This document shows, in pieces, positions 34,881 to 42,990 of a stretch of 64,000 bases of DNA. The notes under the pieces were generated by a model. That model saw nothing but the letters and a program-made list of their open reading frames with translations, ran no database searches and had not been told where the DNA came from. Where the stretch lies: assembly GCA_963811705.1 (NCBI GenBank), contig CAWESL010000022.1, forward strand, positions 1 through 64,000. The letters are read 5' to 3'. Numbering within the stretch: position 1 is the stretch's first letter; each line of letters starts with the position of its first letter. The DNA is from DATJPR01 sp963811705 (GTDB lineage Bacteria; Bacteroidota; Ignavibacteria; UBA10030; UBA6906). The position numbers and the translations under genes were made by a program.

Positions 34881-35044
34881 TGTAGGCTCCGATTGGTACG
34901 AAGAATTTCCTTCAGCTTGTCGACAGAAGGCACCAGTCTGAGAACACGATGTACTAGTAGATCACTAATGCGGAGTCGCATAATCCCATAGGAAGCAATC
35001 AGTCGATAATCTTCAACCTTTTCTAAGACAGCATTCAGATTCAA
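34877..35044 (-). CDS. Possible small helical protein before the permease
   Basis: A TTG-started frame of 55 residues (LNLNAVLEKVEDYRLIASYG...LRTNRSLQ) ends with TGA overlapping the permease ATG (ATGA, 34877-34880), the spacing expected of a coupled gene. It is predicted helical and has no recognised family. The ribosome site is poor (AAAGGA too close). Upstream sequence to 35147 is AT-rich and otherwise empty. Confidence 0.4.
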   Translation of the reverse strand: MNLNAVLEKVEDYRLIASYGIMRLRISDLLVHRVLRLVPSVDKLKEILRTNRSLQ

Positions 35045-35147
35045 ATCCTTTAATGATTATATAGTAAGAATTTAGAGAGTTATGAAATTGATGAATGGGA
35101 TATATTGTCATCGTCGCACCTCCTCGCCTATCTGTAATATTCCATTC

Positions 35148-35486
35148 CTACGCTTCTTCAAGCGCGTCAACTTTCGCTTCGACGCTTTGCTTCGCCACAG
35201 TAGCGGCGAGATCGAGAATCTTCAGTATTCTCTCATCAGCGATTTTGAAGTTGACCCGCAAACCATCCTTCCATGACAGGAGCACGCCTGCCTGCACGAG
35301 AATCTTGAGATGGCGGGAAAGGTTCGATTGCTCCAGGTCCAGGGCGGGGGCAAGCTCACAGTTGCACTTGACCCCGTGCCGCAACTGTTCAAGAATGCGA
35401 ATGCGGTTCGGGTGAGCAATCGCGGCGAGGATTTCGGCTTTCGCGTCGACGGCCGTACGTGGAACTATCATGGCACTATCCTTCAT
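35148..35486 (-). CDS. ArsR family transcriptional regulator
   Basis: The predicted protein has 112 residues (or 107 from ATG at 35471). It is a winged helix with AHPNRIRILEQLRHGVKCNCELAPAL, in which CNC may bind metalloid, and the recognition helix EQSNLSRHLKILVQAGVL. The wing is WKDGLRVNFKI. It is the first gene of the series running down through permease, thioredoxins and CcdA. A palindrome ATGA-N2-ATAT-N2-TCAT lies 14 bp upstream and is a likely operator, so it probably controls the series in response to a metalloid or thiol signal. Confidence 0.9.
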   Translation of the reverse strand: MKDSAMIVPRTAVDAKAEILAAIAHPNRIRILEQLRHGVKCNCELAPALDLEQSNLSRHLKILVQAGVLLSWKDGLRVNFKIADERILKILDLAATVAKQSVEAKVDALEEA

Positions 35487-35499
35487 CGACTTTGACTGT

Positions 35500-35515
35500 A
35501 TGAGTATATGTTCAT
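35500..35515. promoter_or_regulatory. Putative ArsR operator
   Basis: ATGAGTATATGTTCAT is symmetrical at 12 of 16 positions (ATGA..ATAT..TCAT) and sits just upstream of the ArsR start. The rest of the 35487-35751 gap to the divergent gene shows no other clear feature. Confidence 0.55.
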
Positions 35516-35751
35516 GAAGTATGCCAGTGCGAATTCGCCCAGTGGAGGCGTGTTTCCGGTTGAAAGCGGGAGACCGTTCTCAGTTCTGGTAGGGGGCTTC
35601 TTAGGCGTTAGAACGGCGAAGGCCCATCGAAGAAGGCAACGACGACGACTGTGTCGTTGCACAAATGATTCCGGGGTTTCTTTTGCGGACCTGCTTGACA
35701 ATGATCGGCACCGGGGATCTCTTGGTATGAGCATACGCCCATAACTGTACC

Positions 35752-36600
35752 ATGGCCAGACCAAAACGGTTCAGACATCTCACACGCATCCCTCCAGTCG
35801 CCCGCTTTCTGCCGGACGGACGCCCGGACGGGGAATCGTTCTGTTCGTCCCTTCGAATCGAGGAACTGGAGGCCATGCGGCTGATCGACCTCGAGGGATT
35901 AAGCCAGGTAGCAACGGCACAAAGGATGGCGATATCGCGGCAAACCGTAGGTCGGATTCTCGCCAGCGGACGCCGTACCGTCACGAACGCTCTGGCCCTC
36001 GGCAACGGAATTTCCATCACGGGCGGGGCCTATCGCTACGAGGAGGGCGGGCAGCTGACCTGTCCCCATTGTCGCCATCGCCAGCCTATCGTGCCGGCGA
36101 TCAGGCGGACCGTACCCTGCAGAAGATGTTGCCGCCCGGTCCAAACATATCAGGACATACCAACTCACCAACAAGACACAGAGGTTCTCATGGAACTGAA
36201 GAATGCAAAGATCGCAATTGCCAGTGACGTCAGCAAGAATGTGTCGTCGCATTTCGGTCGTGCACCATTTTATGCAGTGCTGACCATGAAGGAAGGCGAA
36301 GTCGCTGGACGCGAACAGCGCCCAAAGACGGCTCCGCAAGGATCAGGCGGCCCGCATGTGCATGCGGAAGACCGCGCTCCGCACTCCGCGCATCACAGCG
36401 CAATGGTGGAACCTATTCTGGACTGCCAGGTGGTCATTGCCCGCGGGATGGGCGACGGAGCCTATATCCATCTCACGGGGGCGGGTCTGGCGGTGATCCT
36501 TTCAGAGCTGCACTCCGTCGATGATATTGCCATGGCTGTCCGATCGGGTTCACTGGAGCACCAGCCGCAGCGGCTTCACCAACACGGCCACGTGGGGTAA
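35752..36600 (+). CDS. DUF134 DNA-binding domain fused to NifX/NifB-type cofactor-binding domain
   Basis: The predicted protein has 282 residues. Residues 1-100 match DUF134: ARPKRFRHLTRIPPVARF, LRIEELEAMRLIDLEGLSQ and a helix-turn-helix with TAQRMAISRQTVGRIL. A Cys-rich linker (CPHCRHRQ, CRRCCRPV) follows. From about residue 150 a dinitrogenase iron-molybdenum cofactor (NifX/NafY) fold appears: KIAIASDVSKNVSSHFGRAPFY, a His-rich loop and GMGDGAYIHLTGAGL. Such proteins usually occur as two separate genes; here they are one reading frame. It may be a sensor of an iron-sulfur or metal cofactor. It is divergent from the ArsR regulon. Confidence 0.85.
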   Translation: MARPKRFRHLTRIPPVARFLPDGRPDGESFCSSLRIEELEAMRLIDLEGLSQVATAQRMAISRQTVGRILASGRRTVTNALALGNGISITGGAYRYEEGGQLTCPHCRHRQPIVPAIRRTVPCRRCCRPVQTYQDIPTHQQDTEVLMELKNAKIAIASDVSKNVSSHFGRAPFYAVLTMKEGEVAGREQRPKTAPQGSGGPHVHAEDRAPHSAHHSAMVEPILDCQVVIARGMGDGAYIHLTGAGLAVILSELHSVDDIAMAVRSGSLEHQPQRLHQHGHVG

Positions 36601-36699
36601 CGCTGCAATTCTGATCTCGCTGTTCAGCCGCCGCGGTGAAGGAGTACGTCGCTCAAGCCCTCCTCATAATAGACAATCGCCGGTTCTGTGTATGAATCG

Positions 36700-36765
36700 G
36701 CGACTGTCGATGCGCACATACCAGCAGTTCTACCAGCTGGGCGACGCCAGCGATCCTGTGAAATG
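36700..36765 (-). pseudogene. tRNA-like remnant
   Basis: The stretch around 36731-36757 (ctaccagctgggcgacgcca...) resembles the 5' half of the tRNA-Thr gene at 1378-1450, including the flanking 'gcgat' and 'aaatgtc'. The D-stem and anticodon arm do not pair, so it is not a working tRNA. The gap 36601-36874 also has an inverted repeat TCGCCG...CGGCGA near 36682-36708 and no gene. Confidence 0.3.
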
Positions 36766-36874
36766 TCAAATGTCCGGGATAGCCGAGTGGACATCGAAAT
36801 ATTCAGGATGAGTGCCTCTGGCGACACCCGCGGCGTTGGGAGGCATGCCTGATTCGAAGACTCGCCGTGACGCG

Positions 36875-37279
36875 CTACTCGTCTTTCGGGGTGGGTGGAC
36901 CGGGCCTGAGCCCGGAGGTGAGAAAGTGAATCGCCTCTTCAGCGCTGGTGAAGAGACTGACATCCAATCCGGCATTCTTTGCTACAGTTTCCATGAAGTC
37001 GTGCGAATGGTCGTCCGGACTTACCAGAGTGGCTACGCGCGCATGCTTGTCAATCCCTTCCATCGTCCGCATATCCATGTACGCGAATTGGTAATTCTCC
37101 GTGTTGAACTCAACATTTCTTGCTTCCGTTGCATCGACGAGATAGCGCCTGATCCCCAGTTGCTTGCCAAGGCTGTGCGCTTCAAGATTCATTCGCATTG
37201 CCGATTGGCGAGTAATGTCTCCCCGGACTTTCAGGATGATGTACTTGCCATCCTTCGCGGGTGTGATCGTATACTCCAT
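36875..37279 (-). CDS. STAS/SpoIIAA-like protein
   Basis: The predicted protein has 134 residues from ATG at 37279, preceded by AGGAGG. The layout is alternating beta and alpha, with a long N-terminal strand pair (YTITPAKDGKYIILKVRG), DITRQSAMRMNLEAH, RRYLVDATEARNVEF and a final helix SAEEAIHFLTSG, as in SpoIIAA-like/STAS-fold proteins. These usually bind lipids, nucleotides or partner proteins; the role here is unknown. It stands alone. The gap to 37567 holds the promoter regions of this and the divergent redoxin gene. Confidence 0.65.
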   Translation of the reverse strand: MEYTITPAKDGKYIILKVRGDITRQSAMRMNLEAHSLGKQLGIRRYLVDATEARNVEFNTENYQFAYMDMRTMEGIDKHARVATLVSPDDHSHDFMETVAKNAGLDVSLFTSAEEAIHFLTSGLRPGPPTPKDE

Positions 37280-37567
37280 CCTTGGCCTCCTGCCAGTCGA
37301 AGCCCGACTCTTCGGAAGATGTCCCCCCTTCCTCAGCGCTGCTGCATGGAAATTTAGATATTCCTTCGGAGAAGAGCAATTCGCTTGTGCACCCGGTCTC
37401 GTCCTTTTCGTGTCCAATCACCGGAGCACAGGATTGGCCACGCGAGGCGTTGTTTTTTCGAAAACTCCGCAATACCTTGGTTCGCATCATCTGTCCAATC
37501 GGATCCTTCTCCGATGGACCCGAACGGATGCTCCCAGGTGCATTTTCTCAATACCTCTCAGTGAACT

Positions 37568-38701
37568 ATGCGACGACTTCTTGCTTGCATGCTCCTCCTC
37601 GCCGTTGCCTCGGCGTATTCTCAGGGCGAACACCATCCGCTCCTGCCGCTCGGATCTCCGGCTCCGGATTTTGTGCTGCCCGGCGTCGACGGACGGACGT
37701 ACGCGCTCAAGGACTTTTCCGACGCAAGGATCCTTGTGGTGATTTTTACCTGCAATCACTGTCCCACCGCTCAGGCCTACGAGGGACGCATCCACCGGCT
37801 GGTCGCAGAGTACCGGCCACGCGGGGTCGCGTTCGTTGCGATCAATCCAAACCATGCGGAATCTGTCCGCCTTGATGAGCAGGGGTACACGGACCTCGAC
37901 GACACATTCGCTTCGATGATCATCCGCGCCGCCGACCGTCACTTCAATCTCCCCTATCTCGACGACGGCCCCACCGAGACGGTTGCAGCCCAATTCGGAC
38001 CGGCAGCAACCCCCCACGTCTTTATCTTCGATGCCGCACGCCGTCTCCAGTTTCGAGGCCGGATCGACGATTCCGAACGGGAAGACCTCGTGAAACACCA
38101 CGATACGCGCGATGCTCTCGACGCTCTTCTGGCCGACAAGGAGCCGGCGGTGAAGGAAACAATGGTCTTCGGCTGCTCAATCAAATGGGCGGAAAAAGCC
38201 GAATCCAATGCCGCATGGCTGGAGAAGGTCCGAAAGGAGAAAGTGACGGTCGAACCCGCCTCTGCCGCTGCGCTCAAGGAACTCCGGGCAAATAAATCCG
38301 GAAAGGTCCGGGTCATCAACATCTGGGCGACGTGGTGCGGACCGTGCGTGTCGGAATTCAACGATCTGATCGAAACCAACCTCTGCTACCGAAACAGGGA
38401 TTTCGAACTGGTCACAGTCGCTGCACAGTTCCCGGACGAGAAGGCAAAGGTCCTCCGATTCCTCCAGGACCATCATGCATCCACGCGCAATCTCATCTTC
38501 GGAGAGGATGAGAAATACAAACTCATGGCCGCGATCGATCCCCAATGGACGGGCGCGCTGCCTCACACGCTTGTCATCGGCCTTGATGGGAAGATCCTCT
38601 ACAGCGAAACTGGCGAGCTCGATTTCCTTAAGCTCCGGAGGGTGATCGTCCCGGCGCTGAATGGCGTGACACCGTGGCCGGGGCTGAGTCCGATAAAATA
38701 G
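37568..38701 (+). CDS. Exported tandem redoxin (AhpC/TSA-like plus thioredoxin-like)
   Basis: The predicted protein has 377 residues with a signal peptide (LLACMLLLAVASAYSQG). The first domain, residues about 30-190, is a redoxin with GSPAPDFVLPGVDG and the site FTCNHCPTAQAYEG. The second domain, about 215-360, is TlpA/thioredoxin-like with WATWCGPCVSEF and ALPHTLVIGLDGKILY. Proteins of this type act as periplasmic thiol-disulfide enzymes. Two active sites in one chain suggest an internal relay. No operon partner is evident. Confidence 0.85.
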   Translation: MRRLLACMLLLAVASAYSQGEHHPLLPLGSPAPDFVLPGVDGRTYALKDFSDARILVVIFTCNHCPTAQAYEGRIHRLVAEYRPRGVAFVAINPNHAESVRLDEQGYTDLDDTFASMIIRAADRHFNLPYLDDGPTETVAAQFGPAATPHVFIFDAARRLQFRGRIDDSEREDLVKHHDTRDALDALLADKEPAVKETMVFGCSIKWAEKAESNAAWLEKVRKEKVTVEPASAAALKELRANKSGKVRVINIWATWCGPCVSEFNDLIETNLCYRNRDFELVTVAAQFPDEKAKVLRFLQDHHASTRNLIFGEDEKYKLMAAIDPQWTGALPHTLVIGLDGKILYSETGELDFLKLRRVIVPALNGVTPWPGLSPIK

Positions 38702-38765
38702 AAAGTTGATCGCCACCCGCCACACCCATCGAATCTGTGCGTGAGACAATCCGCCGAAGAGTCGT

Positions 38766-39413
38766 TTATTCCCCCGCCACCCGCAATGTTGTTCCGTGGA
38801 CGACGAGCGTGTCGCCCGATCGGAGGTGCCTTCGGTCGGAACCCTCCGGTTCCAGGCTGACAACGTTGAGACTGTTGTCCGGATTCCAGCCTCGCGCAGT
38901 CAGATCAAGCGGCATGCGGTAGTGAGTCAGGTTCTTCGTGGTATCCGCGACAGGCATGACACATTCATAGACCGGGGTCCCTTCCGGGCCATCGTCAAGA
39001 GTGTACGCGAACGTCACAAAACGACCATCGTCGGAATATTGTCGGTGATAAACGATGACATCCCTGTCTGAAAGATACAGACGTTGCTCACCAAAGAGGT
39101 TCAGCGTCGCGAGAGTGAGAAGATTGATTGCCAGCGGCAACGACGACAGCAGAAGGCCAAACTTCCTGACTCTCCAAAAAAGAAAGACGACAGAGCCCAG
39201 CGAAAATACCGCAAGCGACAAGAGCAAGAGGACATAGATCGCACCGATGAAGAAGGTCCCCCGTGGCTGGAATACGACCTTGATCAGGACCAACGCAACG
39301 AAGAGAAGTGCGCTGCCGAACAACAGGGTTGCCGTGTCCGGTGAGTAGACGTCGTCGGATTCCCAGTCTATGCGCCTGAACCAGTTGCCGCCTCTATGTT
39401 CCACGGATATCAA
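38766..39413 (-). CDS. Hypothetical membrane protein
   Basis: The predicted protein has 215 residues. Three hydrophobic segments in residues 25-105 (LLFGSALLFVALVLIKVVF; GAIYVLLLLSLAVFSLGSVVF; LLLSSLPLAINLLTLATL) are followed by a soluble beta-rich domain. No family is recognised. It lies 39 bp downstream of the GH31 gene and may share its transcript. Confidence 0.6.
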   Translation of the reverse strand: MISVEHRGGNWFRRIDWESDDVYSPDTATLLFGSALLFVALVLIKVVFQPRGTFFIGAIYVLLLLSLAVFSLGSVVFLFWRVRKFGLLLSSLPLAINLLTLATLNLFGEQRLYLSDRDVIVYHRQYSDDGRFVTFAYTLDDGPEGTPVYECVMPVADTTKNLTHYRMPLDLTARGWNPDNSLNVVSLEPEGSDRRHLRSGDTLVVHGTTLRVAGE

Positions 39414-39452
39414 ATGAACTCCTGACTATGAACGCAACGCCCGCCTTCGATT

Positions 39453-42035
39453 TCACCATCCGGCCGTCAGGTGGTTCACCACCTTTGCCCGAATGCTGTC
39501 CGGGAGCGTCATGTGCCCCACACTATCCAGAATCCTCTCCCGGTATCCCGTGAACGCTTTCATCTCTTCGACCGCCGTCTTCGGGAAGATCGTCATCCTG
39601 TCTCCCGTTTGCGCGGCGTGAATGAGCACGTCCGGCGACCATTCCTTTGGCCACTGACTGTTCAAGATCGGCATTGCACGTTTCATGCGTGCGATTTTTC
39701 CCGGGAGACCGTCGATCATCGAGCGATCGCTCCCCTGCGCCCCGTACACTTCCACCGATACCTTGCTCCCGGCGGCATACTCCGGCGTGAGGATCTTTAC
39801 GGTTGTATGGTCCCCGTCATACCGCCAGCCGACGCTTTTTTCGTCGTGCGTGAAATCGAGCCGCTTCCCGTTCACCTCCACCCGTTCAGGCGGAAACGCG
39901 GAAAGCAATTCGATGTGGAAGCTCCGCTCCTTCAACATCCCCGGGTAGCCGCCACGAACGGGACCAATGGCAACCGTTTCGCGTCCATCTCCCGCCTTGC
40001 GATACGAGACAGGGAGCCACGTCCCCACGCCGCGCTTGTAGGCAGTGTCGTTCCCCTCATCCTCATAGATTTCCGTCGAGCCGGAATCACCGGGTGCAAT
40101 CGCCAGAATCAACGGGTCGACTGGCTTCTCGCCGGTGTGCAGCATCTTCGGCTCCATGGGAATGATCGCTCCCGATCGGAGAAAGACAGGAACCTCGTCC
40201 AGGGCGTAGTAGCGCGTCACCGTTGCCGGGCCGCGCAGCATCGTTCCGGTGTACCATTCCAACCATTCCCCGGGCGGCAACCAGATTGTCTGACCGGCGA
40301 CGAGGGAGTCCTTTGCGATGGGCGACGCGACCGGCGCGACGAGCATCTGGCTCCCGAAAAGGTATTCCTGCGGCGATCTGTATGCCGCATCGAGCTCGGG
40401 ATAGTCATAGTACAGGGGATGACAAATGGACACCCCTGTGTCGTATGCGCGGCGCGACTCCGTATAGATGTAAGGGATCAGTGCGTAGCGCAGGAGAAAT
40501 GCATCGCGCATGCGAAGAAAATCATCGATCGGATACGCCCAGATCCGCCGTTCCGCGTTGGGGTTTTTCGTCGTGTGGGTGCGGAGGATCGGGCTGAATA
40601 CGCCGAACTGGATCCAGCGGGTGTACATCTCGGGTGAAATGACTCCGGTGATATGCCCGCCGATATCATGGCTCCAATAGCCGAACCCGACATTCGCCGC
40701 CGTCGCCGTGAAGTACGGCTGGAACGCCAGGGACGGCCAGACCGAAATAACATCTCCGGAGAAACCGATTTCGTACCGGTGATTTCCCAATCCCCCCCAC
40801 CGGTGGAACAGCAGCGGCCGCGCCTTCCCCTCACGCTCCATGTCCGTGAAGAACACATAGTTCAACCACCACGTCGGCGTGACACCCGGGATCGGGGTGG
40901 TGCTCCACTGCTGCCAATCGAGCCAAAAGAAATCGATCCCTTCCTTTTGAAGGCCGTGCATGACGATATCCATATAGTTCGTCGCGAACGTCTTGTTGGT
41001 AATATCAAACGGGACATACTTCTTCGTCGATGGATCGATCCCCATCGCCTTTGCCATGGCGGGATAAACCTCTTCGTGCGGCTGGATGCCGGAGGCGGGG
41101 TGAATGTTCACCGTGGTCTGGAGCCCCTGCTTCCTGCACCACGCAAGAAATCCCAGCGGATCCGGAAAGTAGTTTCTGTCCCACGTGTACCCCGTCCAAC
41201 CCAATCTCTCCCCCGCCTGATCGCGCACGTCCTTGCTCCATCGCATATCGAACGTCAGGTGCCAATCCATGTCGATGACGAGAACGTCCAGTGGAACATC
41301 GTGCATATGAAATTGCCGGACCAGATCCTTGAATTCTTCGTCCGTGTACGCCCAGTAGCGCGACCACCATGTGCCGAACGCAAACCGGGGCGGCATGGGG
41401 ATCTTCCCGGCAACCCTTGTGAAGTCAGACAATTCTTTGCGGTACCCATGGCCATAACCGAAAAAGTACAGGTCCTGCCCGCCGGTATCCTGTCGCGCCA
41501 TCACCCAGGGCCAGGAGGAATTGTCGAGCAGCGGGCGTCGACTGTCATCCACCACCGTCCATCCGTCCCGTGAGAGAAGGCCGTCTTCCAGCGGCGTTGC
41601 CCCTTCCACGCCGTCAAGCGTCCGGGTCGTCCCCTTCAGATTCCCGCTGTCCTGCATCCCCGGGCTCCACAACCGCATCCCGCCGTTCATCGAGAACCGG
41701 ACCTCCAGATCGCTGTCGCTGAATCTTCCTTGTGCCGGGATGTAGCGGATCTCCAGGGAATCCGTCCGTATCACCACAGTGTCGCCTGCCGCTGATCGCA
41801 CGAAATGCGGTACCGGCATCTTCCGATTGACGAAGACGAACGATGCGTAATCGACAAACTTCTTGTCGCGAGACCATTCGAGACGGACAAGTTGCGGCGT
41901 GAGGATCGTGAACCGGGCATTCCCCACGCTCACAACGGCATGCGGGTCGGCGACCGGGTCGTTGCCTTCCGCGTGAACACCGGCAACGGCAACCAGACCA
42001 ACAATGAAGGACATCGCAGAACGGAGAAGACACAT
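39453..42035 (-). CDS. Exported GH31 family alpha-glycosidase
   Basis: The predicted protein has 860 residues. The signal peptide lies at MSFIVGLVAVAGVHA (ATG 8 codons in is an alternative start). An N-terminal beta-sandwich is followed by a TIM barrel with the GH31 nucleophile Asp373 in FFWLDWQQW and the likely acid/base Asp428 in FSGDVISVW. YWSHDIGGH and RWIQFGVFSPILRTH are further family motifs, and C-terminal beta domains follow. GH31 enzymes cleave alpha-glucosides or alpha-xylosides; WLDW rather than WNDM is seen in many GH31 subgroups, so substrate is uncertain. It is probably periplasmic and supplies sugars from alpha-linked glycans. Confidence 0.93.
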   Translation of the reverse strand: MCLLRSAMSFIVGLVAVAGVHAEGNDPVADPHAVVSVGNARFTILTPQLVRLEWSRDKKFVDYASFVFVNRKMPVPHFVRSAAGDTVVIRTDSLEIRYIPAQGRFSDSDLEVRFSMNGGMRLWSPGMQDSGNLKGTTRTLDGVEGATPLEDGLLSRDGWTVVDDSRRPLLDNSSWPWVMARQDTGGQDLYFFGYGHGYRKELSDFTRVAGKIPMPPRFAFGTWWSRYWAYTDEEFKDLVRQFHMHDVPLDVLVIDMDWHLTFDMRWSKDVRDQAGERLGWTGYTWDRNYFPDPLGFLAWCRKQGLQTTVNIHPASGIQPHEEVYPAMAKAMGIDPSTKKYVPFDITNKTFATNYMDIVMHGLQKEGIDFFWLDWQQWSTTPIPGVTPTWWLNYVFFTDMEREGKARPLLFHRWGGLGNHRYEIGFSGDVISVWPSLAFQPYFTATAANVGFGYWSHDIGGHITGVISPEMYTRWIQFGVFSPILRTHTTKNPNAERRIWAYPIDDFLRMRDAFLLRYALIPYIYTESRRAYDTGVSICHPLYYDYPELDAAYRSPQEYLFGSQMLVAPVASPIAKDSLVAGQTIWLPPGEWLEWYTGTMLRGPATVTRYYALDEVPVFLRSGAIIPMEPKMLHTGEKPVDPLILAIAPGDSGSTEIYEDEGNDTAYKRGVGTWLPVSYRKAGDGRETVAIGPVRGGYPGMLKERSFHIELLSAFPPERVEVNGKRLDFTHDEKSVGWRYDGDHTTVKILTPEYAAGSKVSVEVYGAQGSDRSMIDGLPGKIARMKRAMPILNSQWPKEWSPDVLIHAAQTGDRMTIFPKTAVEEMKAFTGYRERILDSVGHMTLPDSIRAKVVNHLTAGW

Positions 42036-42078
42036 GAATCACCTCGTTATTGCAGTTGAGAACTCCAAAGCCGGATCA

Positions 42079-42990
42079 TTAATCGGCGGACGAGGAGACG
42101 GGTCGCTGAGGAATGGGCAGAACCGAAACCCCGATCAAGAACGACCGGACGCCGTTCAGAAAGTTGTCGTCATCGACAAGGATGCAATCCGTATGACCAC
42201 CATGCAGGGAGAGGAAAGATTTTGGAGGAGCGGCGGCATCAAAAAGCAGTCGACCCTGGGCAAACGGGATGCTCTTATCATCCACCGCGTGAATGAAAAG
42301 CTTGGGGATCGTCAGGGCCCCGACCCTGCCGATCGAGTTGAATCGGTAGTGGGCGAGGAGCTTCACAGGAAGCAGCGGATAAAGTTGCTGTTCCCGATCG
42401 ACCATCGATGTGAACGCGCCTTCCACGATCAGACACGCGGCATCAAGGTGTCCGACGAGATCGATCGCGACAGCGGCGCCGAGCGAATGTCCGTAAACGA
42501 TGATATGGTGCGGCGGAACCCGCAGGACGTCCGTCAGATAGTCCGCCATTGCGTCGGCATCCAGCGAAAGCCCCTCCTCGTCCGGGTGCCCGTCGCTCTC
42601 TCCGAATCCCCGGTAATCTCCCGCAAAGACGTTGACGCCGAGCCGTTCGAGCTGTCGGTAGCGATCGACGCAATCCGAGATGTTCCCTGCATTGCCGTGT
42701 AGATAGAGAACCCAGATGCCGCTGGAGTCTCCCCGGGGACAGCGCATCTCCCATGCGACCAGGCGAACATTGTCTGCCGTCTGCACCTCAACGCGGTTAT
42801 ACGAAAAATCCGGAGTGTTTTCCGGACGGACAATCGTCCGCGTAGGGTGGAGCACGAGCCTCTGTTCGTTGATCACAAACCACATCCCCATCCCGCTGTA
42901 CCCGAGAACAAGGACGACGATGAAAATCCAGAATATCCGGGGAAGAAGACGGCGGAAAGCACGACCCGGCCGACGATCAGCGCTGACCAT
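42079..42990 (-). CDS. Membrane-anchored alpha/beta hydrolase (BEM46/ABHD-like)
   Basis: The predicted protein has 303 residues from ATG at 42990. An N-terminal membrane segment (IFWIFIVVLVLGYSGMGMWFV) precedes an alpha/beta hydrolase domain with oxyanion loop LYLHGNAGN, nucleophile elbow YGHSLGAAVA, acid in HAVDDKSIPF and His in SLHGGHTDC. Members act on small esters or acyl chains; the substrate is unknown. It overlaps the end of the upstream phosphatase-esterase fusion by 14 bp, so the two are probably coupled. Confidence 0.85.
   Translation of the reverse strand: MVSADRRPGRAFRRLLPRIFWIFIVVLVLGYSGMGMWFVINEQRLVLHPTRTIVRPENTPDFSYNRVEVQTADNVRLVAWEMRCPRGDSSGIWVLYLHGNAGNISDCVDRYRQLERLGVNVFAGDYRGFGESDGHPDEEGLSLDADAMADYLTDVLRVPPHHIIVYGHSLGAAVAIDLVGHLDAACLIVEGAFTSMVDREQQLYPLLPVKLLAHYRFNSIGRVGALTIPKLFIHAVDDKSIPFAQGRLLFDAAAPPKSFLSLHGGHTDCILVDDDNFLNGVRSFLIGVSVLPIPQRPVSSSAD

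Noticed and set aside
35695..35731. Sigma-70 promoter (TTGACA and TATGAG) before the DUF134-NifX gene
   Set aside because: The spacing between the two elements is about 25 bp, too long for a standard promoter.
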